Assembly: GCA_022496805.1 (NCBI GenBank)
Contig: CM040085.1
Coordinates: 48,885,811-48,949,810 of the forward strand
DNA: 64,000 bases
Origin: Pohlia nutans
Lineage: Eukaryota > Streptophyta > Bryopsida > Bryales > Mniaceae
Direction of reading: 5' to 3'
The number at the start of each line of letters is the position of its first letter. Position 1 is the stretch's first letter. The notes beneath the pieces were generated by a model. That model made no database searches and was not told where the DNA came from. It saw nothing but the letters and a program-made list of their open reading frames with translations. Positions 24,525 to 36,381 of the stretch are shown here, piece by piece. The position numbers and the translations under genes were made by a program.

Positions 24525-24960
24525 GGACGCTGGGACGCGGACGTCCGAGTCTGGACGTCCGCCGGACGCGGACGTGCCCGTCCCAGCGTCCGATGACTTT
24601 GAAAAAATGGAGTTTTTTACCCCAGCGGACGGGTTTTACCACATCGGACGGCAGTCGGTGATCGGACAGGCGGATGGCGCGACCGGCAGGCGGACGGCGC
24701 GATCGGACGGACGAACAGGTCGGACGCCGCGAACAGGTCGGACGGAGCGAACAGGTCGGACGGCGCGAACAGGTCGGACGGAGCGAACAGGTCGGACGGC
24801 GCGAACAGGTCGGACGGAGCGAACAGGTCGGACGGCGCGATCGGACGGACGAACAGGTCGGACGGCCTTGTCGCACGGACAGGTCGGACGGCCACGTCGC
24901 ACGGCCAGATCGGACGGCCACGTCGCACGGCCAGGGCGGACGGCCATGTCGCACGTAAGT
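24525..24960. repeat. Left subterminal GGACGG array of the hAT
   Basis: CGGACG-type motifs begin 11 bp inside the end. They pass into an 18-bp tandem repeat (GAACAGGTCGGACGGMGC, about eight units, 24718-24860) and then into CGGACGGCCACGTCGCACGG variants. Arg/Ser- and Gly/Arg-rich open frames here are repeat artefacts. 24961-25205 shows no gene. Confidence 0.85.
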
Positions 24961-25209
24961 TGACATCTACGATAACGGGTGTCCCATCTTCGTTCCGGTT
25001 TGATTTGAATGAACTAAAATCAGTGAAATCTACCAATCTGGTGGTTCTATCTACGGGGTACTAGCACGTTTTCTGGGTCACACTGGTTTAGTGTGAGTCG
25101 GACGAGCGAGCGAGTGGTTTGAGGATGGTCTAGTGGTTTAGGGTTGGGTTAGAGTTCTAAATTGTATTGTGATTTTAATAGGACTAATTCAATAAGTTTA
25201 ACCCTTTAA

Positions 25210-25780
25210 CCCCTAACTGCCTAATTGACCATATATGGTCGATTCAAAATTGCAGAGTTTAAAAAACGTTCAGCCCACTAAAAACGTTCATAACTTTTGC
25301 AAAAATAACAATTTTTGAACGTCATTTTTTTTCCCTTGTAGATATTGAAACTGAGCAACATTGTCAAAAAGAAATTCTGAAAAAACGTTTACCAATTTTC
25401 CTCTAAAGCCTTCAAAGTGACAGCATCTCAAATTGTCACAATTTTGAAAATCTGCCCGGAATGGAATCTTTAAGTTTTCTACCAAATAAGATTAGTTCTA
25501 ACATGAACAAGGTAACCACCATATAAAACCAATGTTTCTGACCTATCATACTTGATTCCAAGTCAAAATGACTAAACATGTATTTTTTATGAATTTTCAA
25601 AGAAAATTCTTTTAAATTCATTATTAAATAATTCGTAGCATTTTTCCAAAATTTAACCGTATAGATGTTGTCTTACTGTTGTGCTCTACATATGTTTAAA
25701 AATTGAAGCTCATAAAAGTTGAGTAAAATGGACATTATGACACATCTAGCATTTCAAGAAAACCCTTGGGCACTTAGGGG
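25210..25780 (-). mobile_element. TTAA-flanked MITE (piggyBac-like ends), copy 1
   Basis: It is bounded by TTAA (25206-25209 and 25781-25784), with termini CCCCTAACTGCC and GTGCCC...TTAGGGG reversed. Length is 571 bp, close to the 570 and 569 bp of the copies at 28939 and 36382. The right-type end lies on the left, so it is inverted relative to them, and its interior is strongly diverged. No coding capacity. Confidence 0.65.
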
Positions 25781-25784
25781 TTAA

Positions 25785-26825
25785 GGTGCGGATTTAACAC
25801 TGTATTCAAAGATTCGTTATAAAATGGTTGATAAAAAACATGAATGGGGTGGATGTACAAAGAAAAGTTGTAAACGTCAATGTGAAGATAACAACTGTAT
25901 AGTTCGATTCATCGTATTTTTTAGTTTTATTTTTTAATTAATTTTGCAAGATTAAAATCCAAAATCAGCACAAAAATTTTAAATCCCTTGCAGGAATCGG
26001 TGATTTCCCATGGTAACCTTGCTTCCTAGAGCTATGTTTTGAAAAAGCTCTTGCAATCTAGCTTGCCTCAACATCGATGCCAAATGCCAATTTGACGTTG
26101 TAAATCGCTAGGTGCTCGATATCACGGAAGGCCTCGCCCTTGGGAGGGCCTCCGCTACCTTGCTTTGGTACGGCCTATATAATGGGGACGGCCCATTCCA
26201 TTTCTCACTCTTGATCTCCTTGCGAACACACCATGTGGCCTGGGGTCTCCCGGTGGAGTCCTCTTGCATTGGTTGTGGTGGAGATCGGGAATCCAAATTC
26301 ATACCGAGGTGCATCATTTTGTTTTCGTGATTTCGCACGAATTGTTGATTTCTGCAGTGCAATTATAAAAACAATTGACCGTGATTTATGAGCATATTTT
26401 GCTTCACGGACTGTCAAATTCTAGTCATACAAACTTTATGTCAAAAGCTTATCATTTTGTATGAATTTTAAGTCCATTTACTCCATATCCGCATATAGCA
26501 TATGAGCAAAAAATCAACCAAGTCAACAAAACTCAAGATCATAAGACAATTGTATAATATATTAATATGTACACGATGACATGTGTTAATATGTTTAATC
26601 CATACACTCAACACAAGTTCACGTGTCGTATACATTGCTCCGTACCAAAAGTCATAGAAGAATACAGTACTATTACTACTATTCTAAACCAAAAAATCCT
26701 ATATTTCGCCTAGTACGAAGATCTAAAATGCTCGTATGGTACTGGCCAGTTGTATGTGCCTCTGAAACGCATCACTATGTGAGATTAACCTCCAGCTCCG
26801 TCTCGATCACCAGTGCACAATCGAT
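25785..26825. other. No gene; GC-richer island with TATA-like box
   Basis: Mostly AT-rich. The island at 26103-26330 is GC-richer, with GGCCTATATAATGGGGACGG (TATA-like, near 26166) and a 72-codon frame without recognisable domain. It may be the remnant of a promoter or first exon. Nothing else was seen up to the 3' end of the kinase-like gene. Confidence 0.3.
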
Positions 26826-28190
26826 TCAAGTAGCCCTAGAACACGTCTCCCAGTTCTTGCAGTTGATAAGAACTCTGTCCAGGCTTTTGCAACTTCCAGT
26901 AATCCTCCGACATGTTGCGTTTATGCGCATAGCAATTTTTGCAACAGCATATGCTTTAGATGTCTTCGTCAATTGTGGGATTATGTCCACATCCGCATCA
27001 CGCTTATGTAAATAAGCAACCGTAGGGTCCACCCACCACCGTTGTGCAAGAGTATTGTTCATTTCCGCTGCACTAGTGAACGTGTACAGTGACTTCATTG
27101 GCTCATGTGCGAAGGTTAACATGCCCCAGTCACATACTCCAATGTATATACGCGACTCGTCCAAAGGAAAATGTAAAAGGATGTTATCGGGAGATATATC
27201 ATTGTGGAGGTTGTTGGTCATGTGTACCTCAAACATGATAATCACAAATGCCCATGCCAACTCCGTTCTTTTCTTACGGAACCGGTGAAGATAGTCTGCT
27301 TTGATCACATCGTCTGGTGCTATAGGTGCATGCAACGTACGGGCATAGATATTGTCTCCATACTCACTGTCCAAATTAAGCATTTGTCGCAATGTCCCAC
27401 CATTCCACCAATAGGAATAACCCTCGTATTTTTGGGGATGAATAGCCGTGTATCGTATAACACCTGGATGTTGAATCCTCACCGCCATTGATTCATTTTG
27501 ATGCTCCAATTTCGCTAGATCCGGTCTTGTCCATTGCTGATTGGATAGTTTGGCAGCAAACTCCCAATGAGGTTCAAGCCTTGGAGCTCCTTCTATCCGA
27601 ACCCTCTTGATGGTTGCATATCCACCTTTGAGTGCTCGGCGCTCCAATTCAATGACCGTAGCCGTCTCTGGCAATGCTACCAAGTGTTGCCTCATTAACT
27701 TCTCTTCGAATTTTCCTGCACATGAATTCCACCAACCGATGGACTCTTTGCGCTGTTTGCTCTTGGCGAATGGTTTCATCAACCCAACAAATAACTCAGC
27801 TTTCAAGATCACTTGCTCAACAAATGTATCGTCGTCAAGTAGTCCGTGATCCTTGCCGTATTTAGTTAATACATTTTTGGAATTCCACAAACAATCATGC
27901 ACCCTTTGGTCCAAAAACTTCATGAATCCACAGTTCTCGGTCTCCCGAATCCATCTTGGATTATGAAGAGCGTGCAACATATCGTTTGACATCTCTCGTT
28001 GAAATTTTTCGACGCTTGCTTCTTTGTATCGAACGTATTTACTCTCCAACGCCATAATCGTGTTTTCTTCGTAAAATCTCACGATAAACTGCACCAAGAA
28101 CTTCTTACAGTCCTCTGATGGCGTGTCATTCAGACCAAATGGAGATTGATCTTGCCCCTTACCTTTCTTGTGTTTATTTCCTTTCGGCAT
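26826..28190 (-). CDS. Protein-kinase-like protein, hAT cargo
   Basis: The preferred start MPKGNKHKKGKG (28190) gives 454 residues. An in-frame ATG at 28310 would add a low-complexity leader and lies nearer the GGACG array. N-terminal ~180 residues are charged and helical without a known domain. A kinase-like core follows: GGYATIKRV glycine-rich segment (~189-197), candidate Lys in EFAAKLS (~214), HPGVIRY (~241), HNDISPDNILL catalytic loop (~329-339, Asp and Asn present, HND for HRD) and CDWG for DFG (~353-356). These residues leave activity possible. The frame is uninterrupted and ends in TGA. The fold beyond the core motifs is unrecognised. The GGACG-rich array at 28335-28560 lies just upstream and may contain its promoter. 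Confidence 0.75.
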   Translation of the reverse strand: MPKGNKHKKGKGQDQSPFGLNDTPSEDCKKFLVQFIVRFYEENTIMALESKYVRYKEASVEKFQREMSNDMLHALHNPRWIRETENCGFMKFLDQRVHDCLWNSKNVLTKYGKDHGLLDDDTFVEQVILKAELFVGLMKPFAKSKQRKESIGWWNSCAGKFEEKLMRQHLVALPETATVIELERRALKGGYATIKRVRIEGAPRLEPHWEFAAKLSNQQWTRPDLAKLEHQNESMAVRIQHPGVIRYTAIHPQKYEGYSYWWNGGTLRQMLNLDSEYGDNIYARTLHAPIAPDDVIKADYLHRFRKKRTELAWAFVIIMFEVHMTNNLHNDISPDNILLHFPLDESRIYIGVCDWGMLTFAHEPMKSLYTFTSAAEMNNTLAQRWWVDPTVAYLHKRDADVDIIPQLTKTSKAYAVAKIAMRINATCRRITGSCKSLDRVLINCKNWETCSRAT

Positions 28191-28334
28191 CGTGACGAAA
28201 CTCTCAGTTTTTTTCGTAAAAAAAAAACCAAGAGATCCCCCCCCCCCAACGCTGACATTTAATCTCCCCGAGTGAGGAGCCAGAGGATGGTATTCACCAG
28301 CCACAGCCACTCCTAACTACTCTTACACGAATGC

Positions 28335-28560
28335 AAGTAGGAAGAAAAAAAGTGAGCCGTCCGAACTGGTCGGACGACTTTATAAGCGGACTTGCTGTCC
28401 GATTAGGTCAGCCGCCGGATCGGACGGCATCCGGTTTTCGACGCCCGATCGAACGGCCGTCCGCTGTCCGCCCGTCCGCCCGTCCTCTGTCCGCCCGATC
28501 GAACGATCGTCCATCACCCGTCCGCTGTCCGCCCGTCCGCCCGTCCGAAATGAAACTGTA
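28335..28560. repeat. Internal GGACG/GTCCG array 5' of the kinase-like gene
   Basis: Repeated GTCCGCCC, GATCGAACGG and CGGACGG motifs of the same class as the hAT subterminal arrays. The array starts about 25 bp upstream of the outermost ATG of the kinase-like gene. Confidence 0.75.
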
Positions 28561-28589
28561 GATTATTTTGGAATAGATTAAAAATGAAA

Positions 28590-28934
28590 GTTCTAGATTT
28601 TGAATTTCAGATTAATCCATATAGTTCGAATCACTAATACTATCACCAATGTTTCATTATAAAATTTGAAAGCTAAAATTTGAAATTCCTTTTAAGATCG
28701 ATTACAAAAAAAATATTAATATTCTTTGAGTATCTGTTTAGGGTTTAGGCCTACAGATTAGGGTTTAGGGTTTAGGGTCTAAACCTAAATTAGGCCTACA
28801 GATTTCGCAAATCATCCCCTTTCATCACATGAATAAAAGTTGTACATCGGGTCCCTTTCATCACATGCACTCTTTTTGGGTTGAGAGTTTCCGTTATTCA
28901 CTATTTTGCTTACATTTTTTTTGGAACTTCACGT
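28590..28934. repeat. Diverged MITE fragment and interstitial telomere-like tract
   Basis: 28590-28735 resembles the interior of the MITE at 28939-29508 (AGATT...ATCCATA, TATCACCAAT, TTATAAAATTTGAAA). Then TTTAGGG repeats and their complement (28735-28800) are framed by two direct copies of TTAGGCCTACAGATT. Confidence 0.5.
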
Positions 28935-28938
28935 TTAA

Positions 28939-29508
28939 CCCCTAAATGCCCAGAGCCCTCTCCAAATTTGGCAGTTTTGCAAAGATGCATTATAAAATGC
29001 AACCTAGAGGGATATTTTGAACTTGATATATAAATAAAAGTTGTACATTATGAATTTTAGATTCTATCCATACGGTTAGATCTATGATTGCTATTACCAA
29101 TAATTTTTTATAAAATTTGAAACGTGAAATTCAAAATTATTTTATAATTCAATTACGAATAAGATATTGACAGTCTACGGATGAAATTTGTTGTGATTGG
29201 TTGAAATGTAATACTCTAAGCGTAATGATTTTTGGAGATTTTTTGGTTGCTTAAATTTATGAGTTGACTTTTTTTTAGAGCATTTTTACACTGAAATCTT
29301 CAAAATTTTGGGTGAATCACTACAACATGAGATGAGGCATAAAAAATTCACAAATCATCCCCTTTCTAATCGGATCACATATGCGTGAAGCTAACTTCCC
29401 ACAGAATCTACTGTAAAAATTCCACACTGCAAAAAGTGCATGACGGATGAGAAAATATGGATGAAATCTGTACATTGTCCAAAAAATGGACGCTTAGGCA
29501 GTTAGGGG
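28939..29508 (+). mobile_element. TTAA-flanked MITE, copy 2
   Basis: 570 bp between TTAA (28935-28938) and TTAA (29509-29512). Ends are CCCCTAAATGCC and GGCAGTTAGGGG. Interior landmarks (GGCAGTTTTGCAAAGATGCA, AAGTGCATGACGGAT, GGATGAAATCTGTACAT) are shared in order with 36382-36950. TTAA target plus CCC-rich termini suggests mobilisation by a piggyBac-type transposase; none is encoded here. Confidence 0.8.
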
Positions 29509-29826
29509 TTAAAGCAATACAATTTCACTTCTTGGACTTATGAAGAATATTAACTTACATCAATTTTTGTTGTTTTTTTCTAAAAATCACAATATCTTAT
29601 TATGCATGATTCATACTGTGCAATAACTTGAACTTTACGTTAATAAAAACGGGCTACGATAAAAATTCAAAAATTTGGCAAAAATTGAATAATCCGGCTC
29701 ACAAATTCTAAACTTCAACGAGTACATAACCGAGCGTAATTTCCAATATAAATTGTTGCACTCCGTGCCTCATTAAAAGATATATCGATTTCATCGATCT
29801 TCTCTACATTCTTCTAGCAAACATTC

Positions 29827-31305
29827 TATACTTGGTTGACAACGAAACGAGCTTCATCCAAATGCAATTGTGAAGGTTTAGGCTTATTTTAGAACTTGGT
29901 TGTGCATAGCACAAAGGCCTTTCCGAGAAGGACTCCCACCGCATTCTCATTTCATACCCTTTTATAACTGTCTTCCGCAATGAAAACGTCCATCACTTAT
30001 AGGATTATTTCTAAAAAAACATTTTGTTTCGCTATACTAGGAAGTTCAAAAGGACAAATGAACCGCCAAAAGTGCACTTTCTTCAACCTCTCTTTATTTT
30101 AGGACCTTACTACATACTCTCCACTTGAATCATGTGGCTTCTCGTATCTACTCTTGGCCGAGCTCTTTTTTCAAACCATCTTCATCATCAAACAACCTCA
30201 TGAGCTTTTATGCTCAAAGTGCAGTTCGGCAAAACCAGTTCTCACAAAAACACAATCGTAAAGATCGTAACGAATACCTTTGACGTACATACTCACGTAG
30301 CTTGAGCACGACCTTGCCACCTAACCAGTAACCACTTTAGTTCCCCCATTGAAAGGCTTGAAAAGATATTTCTTCTCGTATGCTTTTAGATCTCGGTATA
30401 ATATATAGGCAAGCTAAATATCAACATCGCATTCCCCCCATCCAAATCAAAGTAATGCCACGAACAACATTGTTTCTAAACTCACTTCGGGATCAAACCG
30501 ACCATTCATGCTACAAGTGTTGAAGTGTAAGGAATAGAGACATTGCTATGACCTACAACAACTGCACCATCCAAGCTACATTCAAAAAGAATTTTCTCCT
30601 TTCAAACACTTTGATTGTATCTCCCCACCTACCTAGTCTTCTTGCCTCCACCAAACCACATTGCAAAACTCTATAGGTAATGACAATCTCTAAACTCAAA
30701 ACAAACTAATACAGCAAGAAACTGTTTTGAACTTAAAAAGCAAGCATGCGTCGGCAAAGCAAGGGGCAATACCCAGAAATGCGTTTCAATGGGGGACTAA
30801 GGTTATTAGGTGGCAAGGTCGGTCTCAAGCTACGAGAGTATGTACTTCAAAGGTGTTCGTTCCGATTTTCACGATTATGTTTTTCAGAGCTCTGGTGTTG
30901 CCGAACTGCACTTTGAGCATACCAGCTCATGAGGTTGCTCGATGATGAAGAGGGTTTGAAGAAAGAGCTCGACCAAGAGTATATACGAGAAGTCACATGG
31001 TTCAAGTGGGGCGTATGTGGACATATGGTCTTAAAATAAATAGAGTTTGAGGAAAGTGCGCCTTCGGTGGTTCATTCGCTATTTTGAACTTCCCAATATA
31101 GCAAGACAAGAAGTTTTTCATGAATAATCTTATTCGTGAAGAACGTTCTCATTGCGCAAGGTAATTATAAAAGGAGTAGGAAATGACAATGTGATGGGAG
31201 TCCTTCTCGGAAAGGCAATTGTGTTGTGCACAACCAAGTTCTAAGATAAGCTTATAGCCTCTCAATTGTACGTGGACTGAACTCATTTCGTTTTCAACCG
31301 AGTAT
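29827..31305. repeat. Long inverted repeat, ~525-bp arms
   Basis: The left arm (29827-30354) pairs with the right arm (30784-31305) in reverse complement over its whole length, with scattered mismatches and small indels. Landmarks: CTTTCCGAGAAGGACTCCCA against TGGGAGTCCTTCTCGGAAAG, GTGCAGTTCGGCA against TGCCGAACTGCAC, and CCTCATGAGC against GCTCATGAGG. The spacer (30355-30783) has no gene. A transcript would fold into a long double strand. A foldback element or a tail-to-tail duplication could explain it. 29513-29826 and 31306-31685 show no gene. Confidence 0.85.
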
Positions 31306-31685
31306 GTAAAATCTGCGATAAGAAACTAGGCAACATCAATACAATTGATAAATCTCTCGGCGAGCTATTAACTCCATCTCTTATTGTTAGAAATAACAAT
31401 CGATTATGTACTCATTGTAGTTTACTCTTTGTGAATGGATTATATATGGAAATATATATATATCAATTTATATATATGTGCTGGTAATGTTCATACACAA
31501 GAACGTACATGCTTTATAAGCATACAACTAGGAGCCTATGATATATCCAAAGTTTGTAGCATCCAAACAAAATTCAAACTAAGGACATGCCTTCATCTAT
31601 ACAAATCAAAATGGAAGACAGTGAACTCTACTCTGAAGCTCTGTTTCAAATTCCACTAGAACATGATGAGTCTAGTTAAACCAGC

Positions 31686-32768
31686 CTAATATGGACGACC
31701 TCCTCGAAATGTCCCGCGTTCGGAGTCCCACTGTTGGTCAAAACAACGTTGATCTATTTGCCGCCTTTCATTATCCTCCTCTTGGCTCCGTCTAATGGCT
31801 TCTTGGAGATCTCTTTCATATTCATCGTCCTCATTGTTGTGACTGGATGGCCCAGCAGAAAATGTAACAGGGGGTCCGTCTGCAGCACTATACATATCTC
31901 TACCAAAACTGACGGGTGCATTGCTTGATGAGCCTTGACCGGGTCCAGAATAAACGGGAGTATAGCTTTGAACCCCGTGAGTTCCAAAATCACTCTCGGC
32001 CGATCGGGGAAAAGAAGCTCGTGAGGTACTATATCTGTCTGGATACGAAGACCGCTCATCATGCTTTGCTGCATATGCATTATCATCGTAGCCATGGCTA
32101 GATCTCCCTTGTTCACCCCTGCATATTGGATTTGGAGTTCCATGATAAGTTTCATAGCCATAGCTATGAGGAGTTCCAAACGTCACTGGATAGTCCTCAA
32201 CGTCGCGTCGCCGAGAACTATTGCGCGGTCGTACTTCCCACTGCGAAGTGTCATCATCAACAACAGCAACGTTTCCCACATTGGCTCCACGATTGGACCA
32301 TTGTGGCACACAATCACTTGGTCCGATCCATGCGGTGGGAATCATGTGATGTGACCGATCCAAATTACTGACGTTGCGCCCGTATACCGTACGCCAATCC
32401 ACATCCTTGTGCAATACAATCTCAGCCCAAACCATTGCCATTAAGGAATAATTCATCATGGTTGGTTTCGAGTTGGGTAAGCCAACTGTATCATGCACCT
32501 CCCAATACCGTCGCAAGAAATGGTTGCTTTGACAATTCGAAGTCGGACCTTCCCAACGAGGGGCAGATATTTCCATTTGAGATCGTGGCCAAAGTTTTGC
32601 CAAGTGCGTCATCTTCACATATTTCTTGCATGTTGTACAAGTCCACGTTCTCTGAGGCTTGGTGTCCCATCCCGGCTCGGCAACACAATCGGGGTCAAGG
32701 ACTTGATCCCAGTTGAATTCTTGGGGAGTCCCTTGTGAAGATTTCCTGCTCTTGCTTCTTTTTAACAT
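31686..32768 (-). CDS. Ubiquitin-interacting-motif (UIM) protein, hAT cargo
   Basis: The preferred start MLKRSKSRKSSQG (32768) gives 360 residues; an ATG at 32873 is in frame but its leader looks non-coding. Residues ~15-110 form a domain shared with the RING gene at 37362-40799: DPDCVAEPGW, YVKMTHLAKLWPR, HFLRRYWEVHD, NYSLMAMVW and DVDWRTV have direct counterparts there. The middle is disordered, rich in Ser, Tyr and Gly. Residues ~313-332 (EDDEYERDLQEAIRRSQEED) match the UIM pattern: acidic run, Leu-x-x-Ala-Ile-x-x-Ser, acidic. The frame is intact and ends in TAG. A GGACG array lies directly upstream. Ubiquitin binding is inferred from the motif only. Confidence 0.72.
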   Translation of the reverse strand: MLKRSKSRKSSQGTPQEFNWDQVLDPDCVAEPGWDTKPQRTWTCTTCKKYVKMTHLAKLWPRSQMEISAPRWEGPTSNCQSNHFLRRYWEVHDTVGLPNSKPTMMNYSLMAMVWAEIVLHKDVDWRTVYGRNVSNLDRSHHMIPTAWIGPSDCVPQWSNRGANVGNVAVVDDDTSQWEVRPRNSSRRRDVEDYPVTFGTPHSYGYETYHGTPNPICRGEQGRSSHGYDDNAYAAKHDERSSYPDRYSTSRASFPRSAESDFGTHGVQSYTPVYSGPGQGSSSNAPVSFGRDMYSAADGPPVTFSAGPSSHNNEDDEYERDLQEAIRRSQEEDNERRQIDQRCFDQQWDSERGTFRGGRPY

Positions 32769-32894
32769 CTTGTTAACAGTGCCACGTACACCACGTGCAA
32801 ATGCAAAGCGACACATGCTGCAAAAGGCCCGGAAATGAGTCAATACTGCGTAAAAGCTTACGCAAAAACCCAATGAGGAGGTGCAAGTGATGTC

Positions 32895-33440
32895 AGACCG
32901 ACAGCACTAGCCGACCGCCTCATTTGAGCGGACGAAGAAAGCCGTCCGCTATTTATACTGTCCGCCCAAGGCGGACGAAGCGTACGACGGACCCAGCCCG
33001 ATCGGACGGACCAGATCGGATCGGACGGACGGACGGACGGACCAGATCGCATCAAACGGACGGTCGGACCCAATTGGACGGACCAGATCAGATCGGACGG
33101 ATCAGCAGAGTTGATCGGACGGCGCAGTCGGACGATGAAGATCAGACGGCGCTGATCGGACCGGACGAGATCGGACGGCGCTGATCGGACCGGACGAGAT
33201 CGGACGGCGTAATCGGACGCTGAGATCGGACAATGAGATCGGACGGACCCGATGTAACGGAGCCAGATCGGACAGCCAGATCGGACGGACCCGATGTAAC
33301 GGAGCCAGATCGGACAGCCAGATCGGACGGACCAGATTACTCGCCCGCGATCGTCGGGTCGGACGGCAGATCGGACGGGCGGAGCGGACGGCCGAGCGGA
33401 CGGCACGATCGGACGGGCCGCCCGGGGACGGCAGAGCATG
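32895..33440. repeat. Internal GGACGG array 5' of the UIM gene
   Basis: Dense GATCGGACGG units include two copies of a ~42-bp unit (GATCGGACAGCCAGATCGG..., 33240-33330) and two copies of a ~29-bp unit (33140-33210). It belongs to the same motif class as the hAT subterminal arrays. Confidence 0.8.
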
Positions 33441-36164
33441 GGGGTGTTTGCTCAAAGTATTGAGTTTTGTGTTGTATTGCTCACTCTTGCTCTTGCTCCA
33501 GTCAACGCCTTGGGGTCAACATCGATTTAGAGAATCTTCACGTACGTCGAGGACCTTTAAGTACGGATAGAGAATGTTCCTACATTAAATGTGCTCCCCA
33601 TTAAATTCTTGGAGTGCTTTACTTCTTGGAGAGCGTACCGGCCTACCTTGTCTCTTATTTCTACTCCCTCCGCCTACCTTACCCTTCTCCCTTCCCTCCT
33701 TTCTTCATTCTCCCTCTAACTTATGCCCAATTCCATGAATTCACTCCATTGTTTGTACTTACTTACCAATTGATTACATAGGCAAAATAATCAAGGAATG
33801 GATTCCAATTTGAATTCCATAAGAGATAGCAATTTTTTATGCACACATTAAAGCTTTAAGATAGAGGTAAATAGATTGTAACCTCTACAAATTCATTTTC
33901 TATCTATCCAAGTCATGAACAATTCTACTTTTAAGTGATAACAATTTAATTCGACATAAAATATTGAATAAAGTATTTTCTGTGGATATACAAACTATTT
34001 CTTTCAAAATTAATTTATAAAAAATCCAAATGGTGTTGATGATATTCAACCATGTAGACGAGGTTTAGAGATTACACATCACAACTTCCATATTTTATGC
34101 AAGTTTTAATGTTGTATCGACATGATTCGAAGTTTTTGGCATGTTTTGATATTGAATCATATTCATAAGATAATTATATTGTGGTTCACAAAACTAATAT
34201 TCACAATGGTTCCTTTCAATGATATTTTCTTGGGGTATTTCAACAAATTTGTAAATAATTTCTTTCAAACACGTTCATGGTATTCATTTTCTATACAATC
34301 CTGGCCCTTTAACGTCCCATTCCGCTTGAGAACACTGAACGGAATCGTGGCCCAACCGCTCAAATTTACAAAGTAAAGACCACTTCATATCCCTAAAGCA
34401 AATTATCATGAAATATATGTTACAATTATTTAAAACCTAAGTTTAGGGGAAAACTTGAAATTAAATTAAAGTTGAAACTATTCAATGAATGCTCAAATGA
34501 ATAGTATATATACATACATGGACATATATGTGTGTATGTATATACATGTATTTACATGTATATACATTCATGTATATATACATATATATGTATGTAAGTA
34601 TATCTACACGAATTTATACATATGTATGTATATATACTTATGTTTATGTATATGTATGTAAATATAGACTATATGTTTGAATGTACATACGTATACATTT
34701 GCATAACTTTGCATATGTATGTGTGTATATATTCACATACATATACATAAATGTATATGTATACATATGTGTATGCATGTATATGTATATATATACATAC
34801 ATACATACATCCACATATTCACATACACATACATGTTCAAATACATACATACATATATATATGTATGTATATATATGTATATATGTATGCACATGTATTT
34901 CTATGTATATAAAAATTTATATGTTCACAATATAAATATATTGTGTACACATGTGAGGATGGATGGCAGGATGGATAATGTTCTTTGAACAAAATAGGCT
35001 CCTATTTGTTATCAGCAATATTGAACTAGTTTCTTAGAAGGGACAATCTTGGTAGTCATAGCCCTTATAATACGTTAGGATGTCGTAGCCCTCGGTGTTG
35101 TAATACATAGGTTCTAATGTTATGAAGAATTGATAATTGGTTTTATAATATAGGGAGATATTTTTAACATTTCAGAATTATATCATACTCAATAGATCAA
35201 AATGTTTCTGTTGACAATACTTTTAAGCTATAGGGTTATATTTTTGGAGTTCCCCCATTGACGTTAAAAAATGCTAAATTGTATTAATCTCAAGTATACA
35301 ATGACACTTTGAAATAATCATAATATTTAAAACATATAACCACTAAGGGGTTTGAAATACTCTCAACTCAAAAAAATTGTAATCACAATGCATTCCATCC
35401 GTAGATCAATGATATCTTATTCCTAATTGAATTACAAAATAATTTTGAATTTCAAGTCATGTAATATTTATACAAAATTATTGGTATTTGGAACCGTTGA
35501 TCTAAACGTAATGGGCTATAGGCATTTACAAATTACATATGTAATGCAAATGTGAATTTCAATGATGGTTTAGGGAAATCAAACTTTTTAACGTTTCGCA
35601 AAATTGGCAATTTCATCAAATCATTATATGGTTAATTAGTCCTTTCGGGGTAAGAAACAATTGAGTTGTTAATGCTTCGGTATTCATTTATGAGTTTTGA
35701 CCAAAGACATGGATTTCACCATACCAACCGCTATTTTTTGTTTAGGGTGCCTTGCTTGTATCCATTTATAGAAGAAAAAAAAATCTTTATATAACTAAGC
35801 CACGTGAACTTATTGAATACAACATCATATTATAAATCCATACATTATTTAAGACGTAGTTGTCCCAAATGTATAAAGGGTAAATGAAGAATGTAAGATG
35901 GAATATAATAAATTTGAATTGTGATTGTTTTATTAAGTAATATAGATCATTACCTACGAATTAGGGTCTAGGGTTTAGGGTTTAGGGTTTAGGATGCATA
36001 ACAATATTTGTTGGAGATTTTATGGGATGTACATTTGGATACATTTTAATAGGATTCTTTGACTGCGTTAATTACCTTCATCGGATTCTTTGTGGCATTG
36101 ATTTCGTTTTGGGAGGTTGAGTTCGAGAATTTTTTGTGATCTGATGGTGGAGGGTCTGAACGGA
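33441..36164. other. AT-rich region without gene; microsatellite and MITE fragment
   Basis: 34505-34925 is a degenerate (TATG/CATA)n microsatellite whose Tyr/Ile/His-rich frames are artefacts. 35385-35560 is a reverse-oriented diverged fragment of the TTAA-flanked MITE family. 35961-35993 is a TTTAGGG tract. Nothing else recognisable. Confidence 0.6.
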
Positions 36165-36360
36165 TATATCGGACGGCTAAATGGGACGGCTGAATCGTAC
36201 GGCGGACAGCCGGCAGATGGCAGGATCGGACACCGTGAATCGGACGGCAAATCGGACACCCAAAGTCAGACGGCAGATCGGACACCCAAAATCGGACGGC
36301 AAATCGGACACCCAAAGTCAGACGGCAGATCGGACACCCAAAATCGGGCGGCAGATCGGG
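36165..36360. repeat. Internal GGACGG array with 26-bp tandem unit
   Basis: About five units of ATCGGACACCCAAARTCRGACGGCA follow looser CGGACGG motifs. This is the one array of its class not next to a gene start; it ends 18 bp before a MITE-flanking TTAA. Confidence 0.8.
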
Positions 36361-36381
36361 GTGAAATAAAACCTTGCTTAA

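Noticed and set aside
24481..25036. Arg/Gly- and Ser/Pro-rich open frames on both strands
   Set aside because: Translations of the GGACGG subterminal repeat; they also cross the hAT end.
29827..31305. LTR pair
   Set aside because: The two arms are inverted, not direct, and no retrotransposon domain lies between them.
32858..33463. Open frames of 76-193 codons over the GGACGG array
   Set aside because: Repeat artefacts in several frames at once.
34644..34988. Tyr/Ile-rich frames of 82-89 codons
   Set aside because: They translate a (TATG/CATA)n microsatellite.
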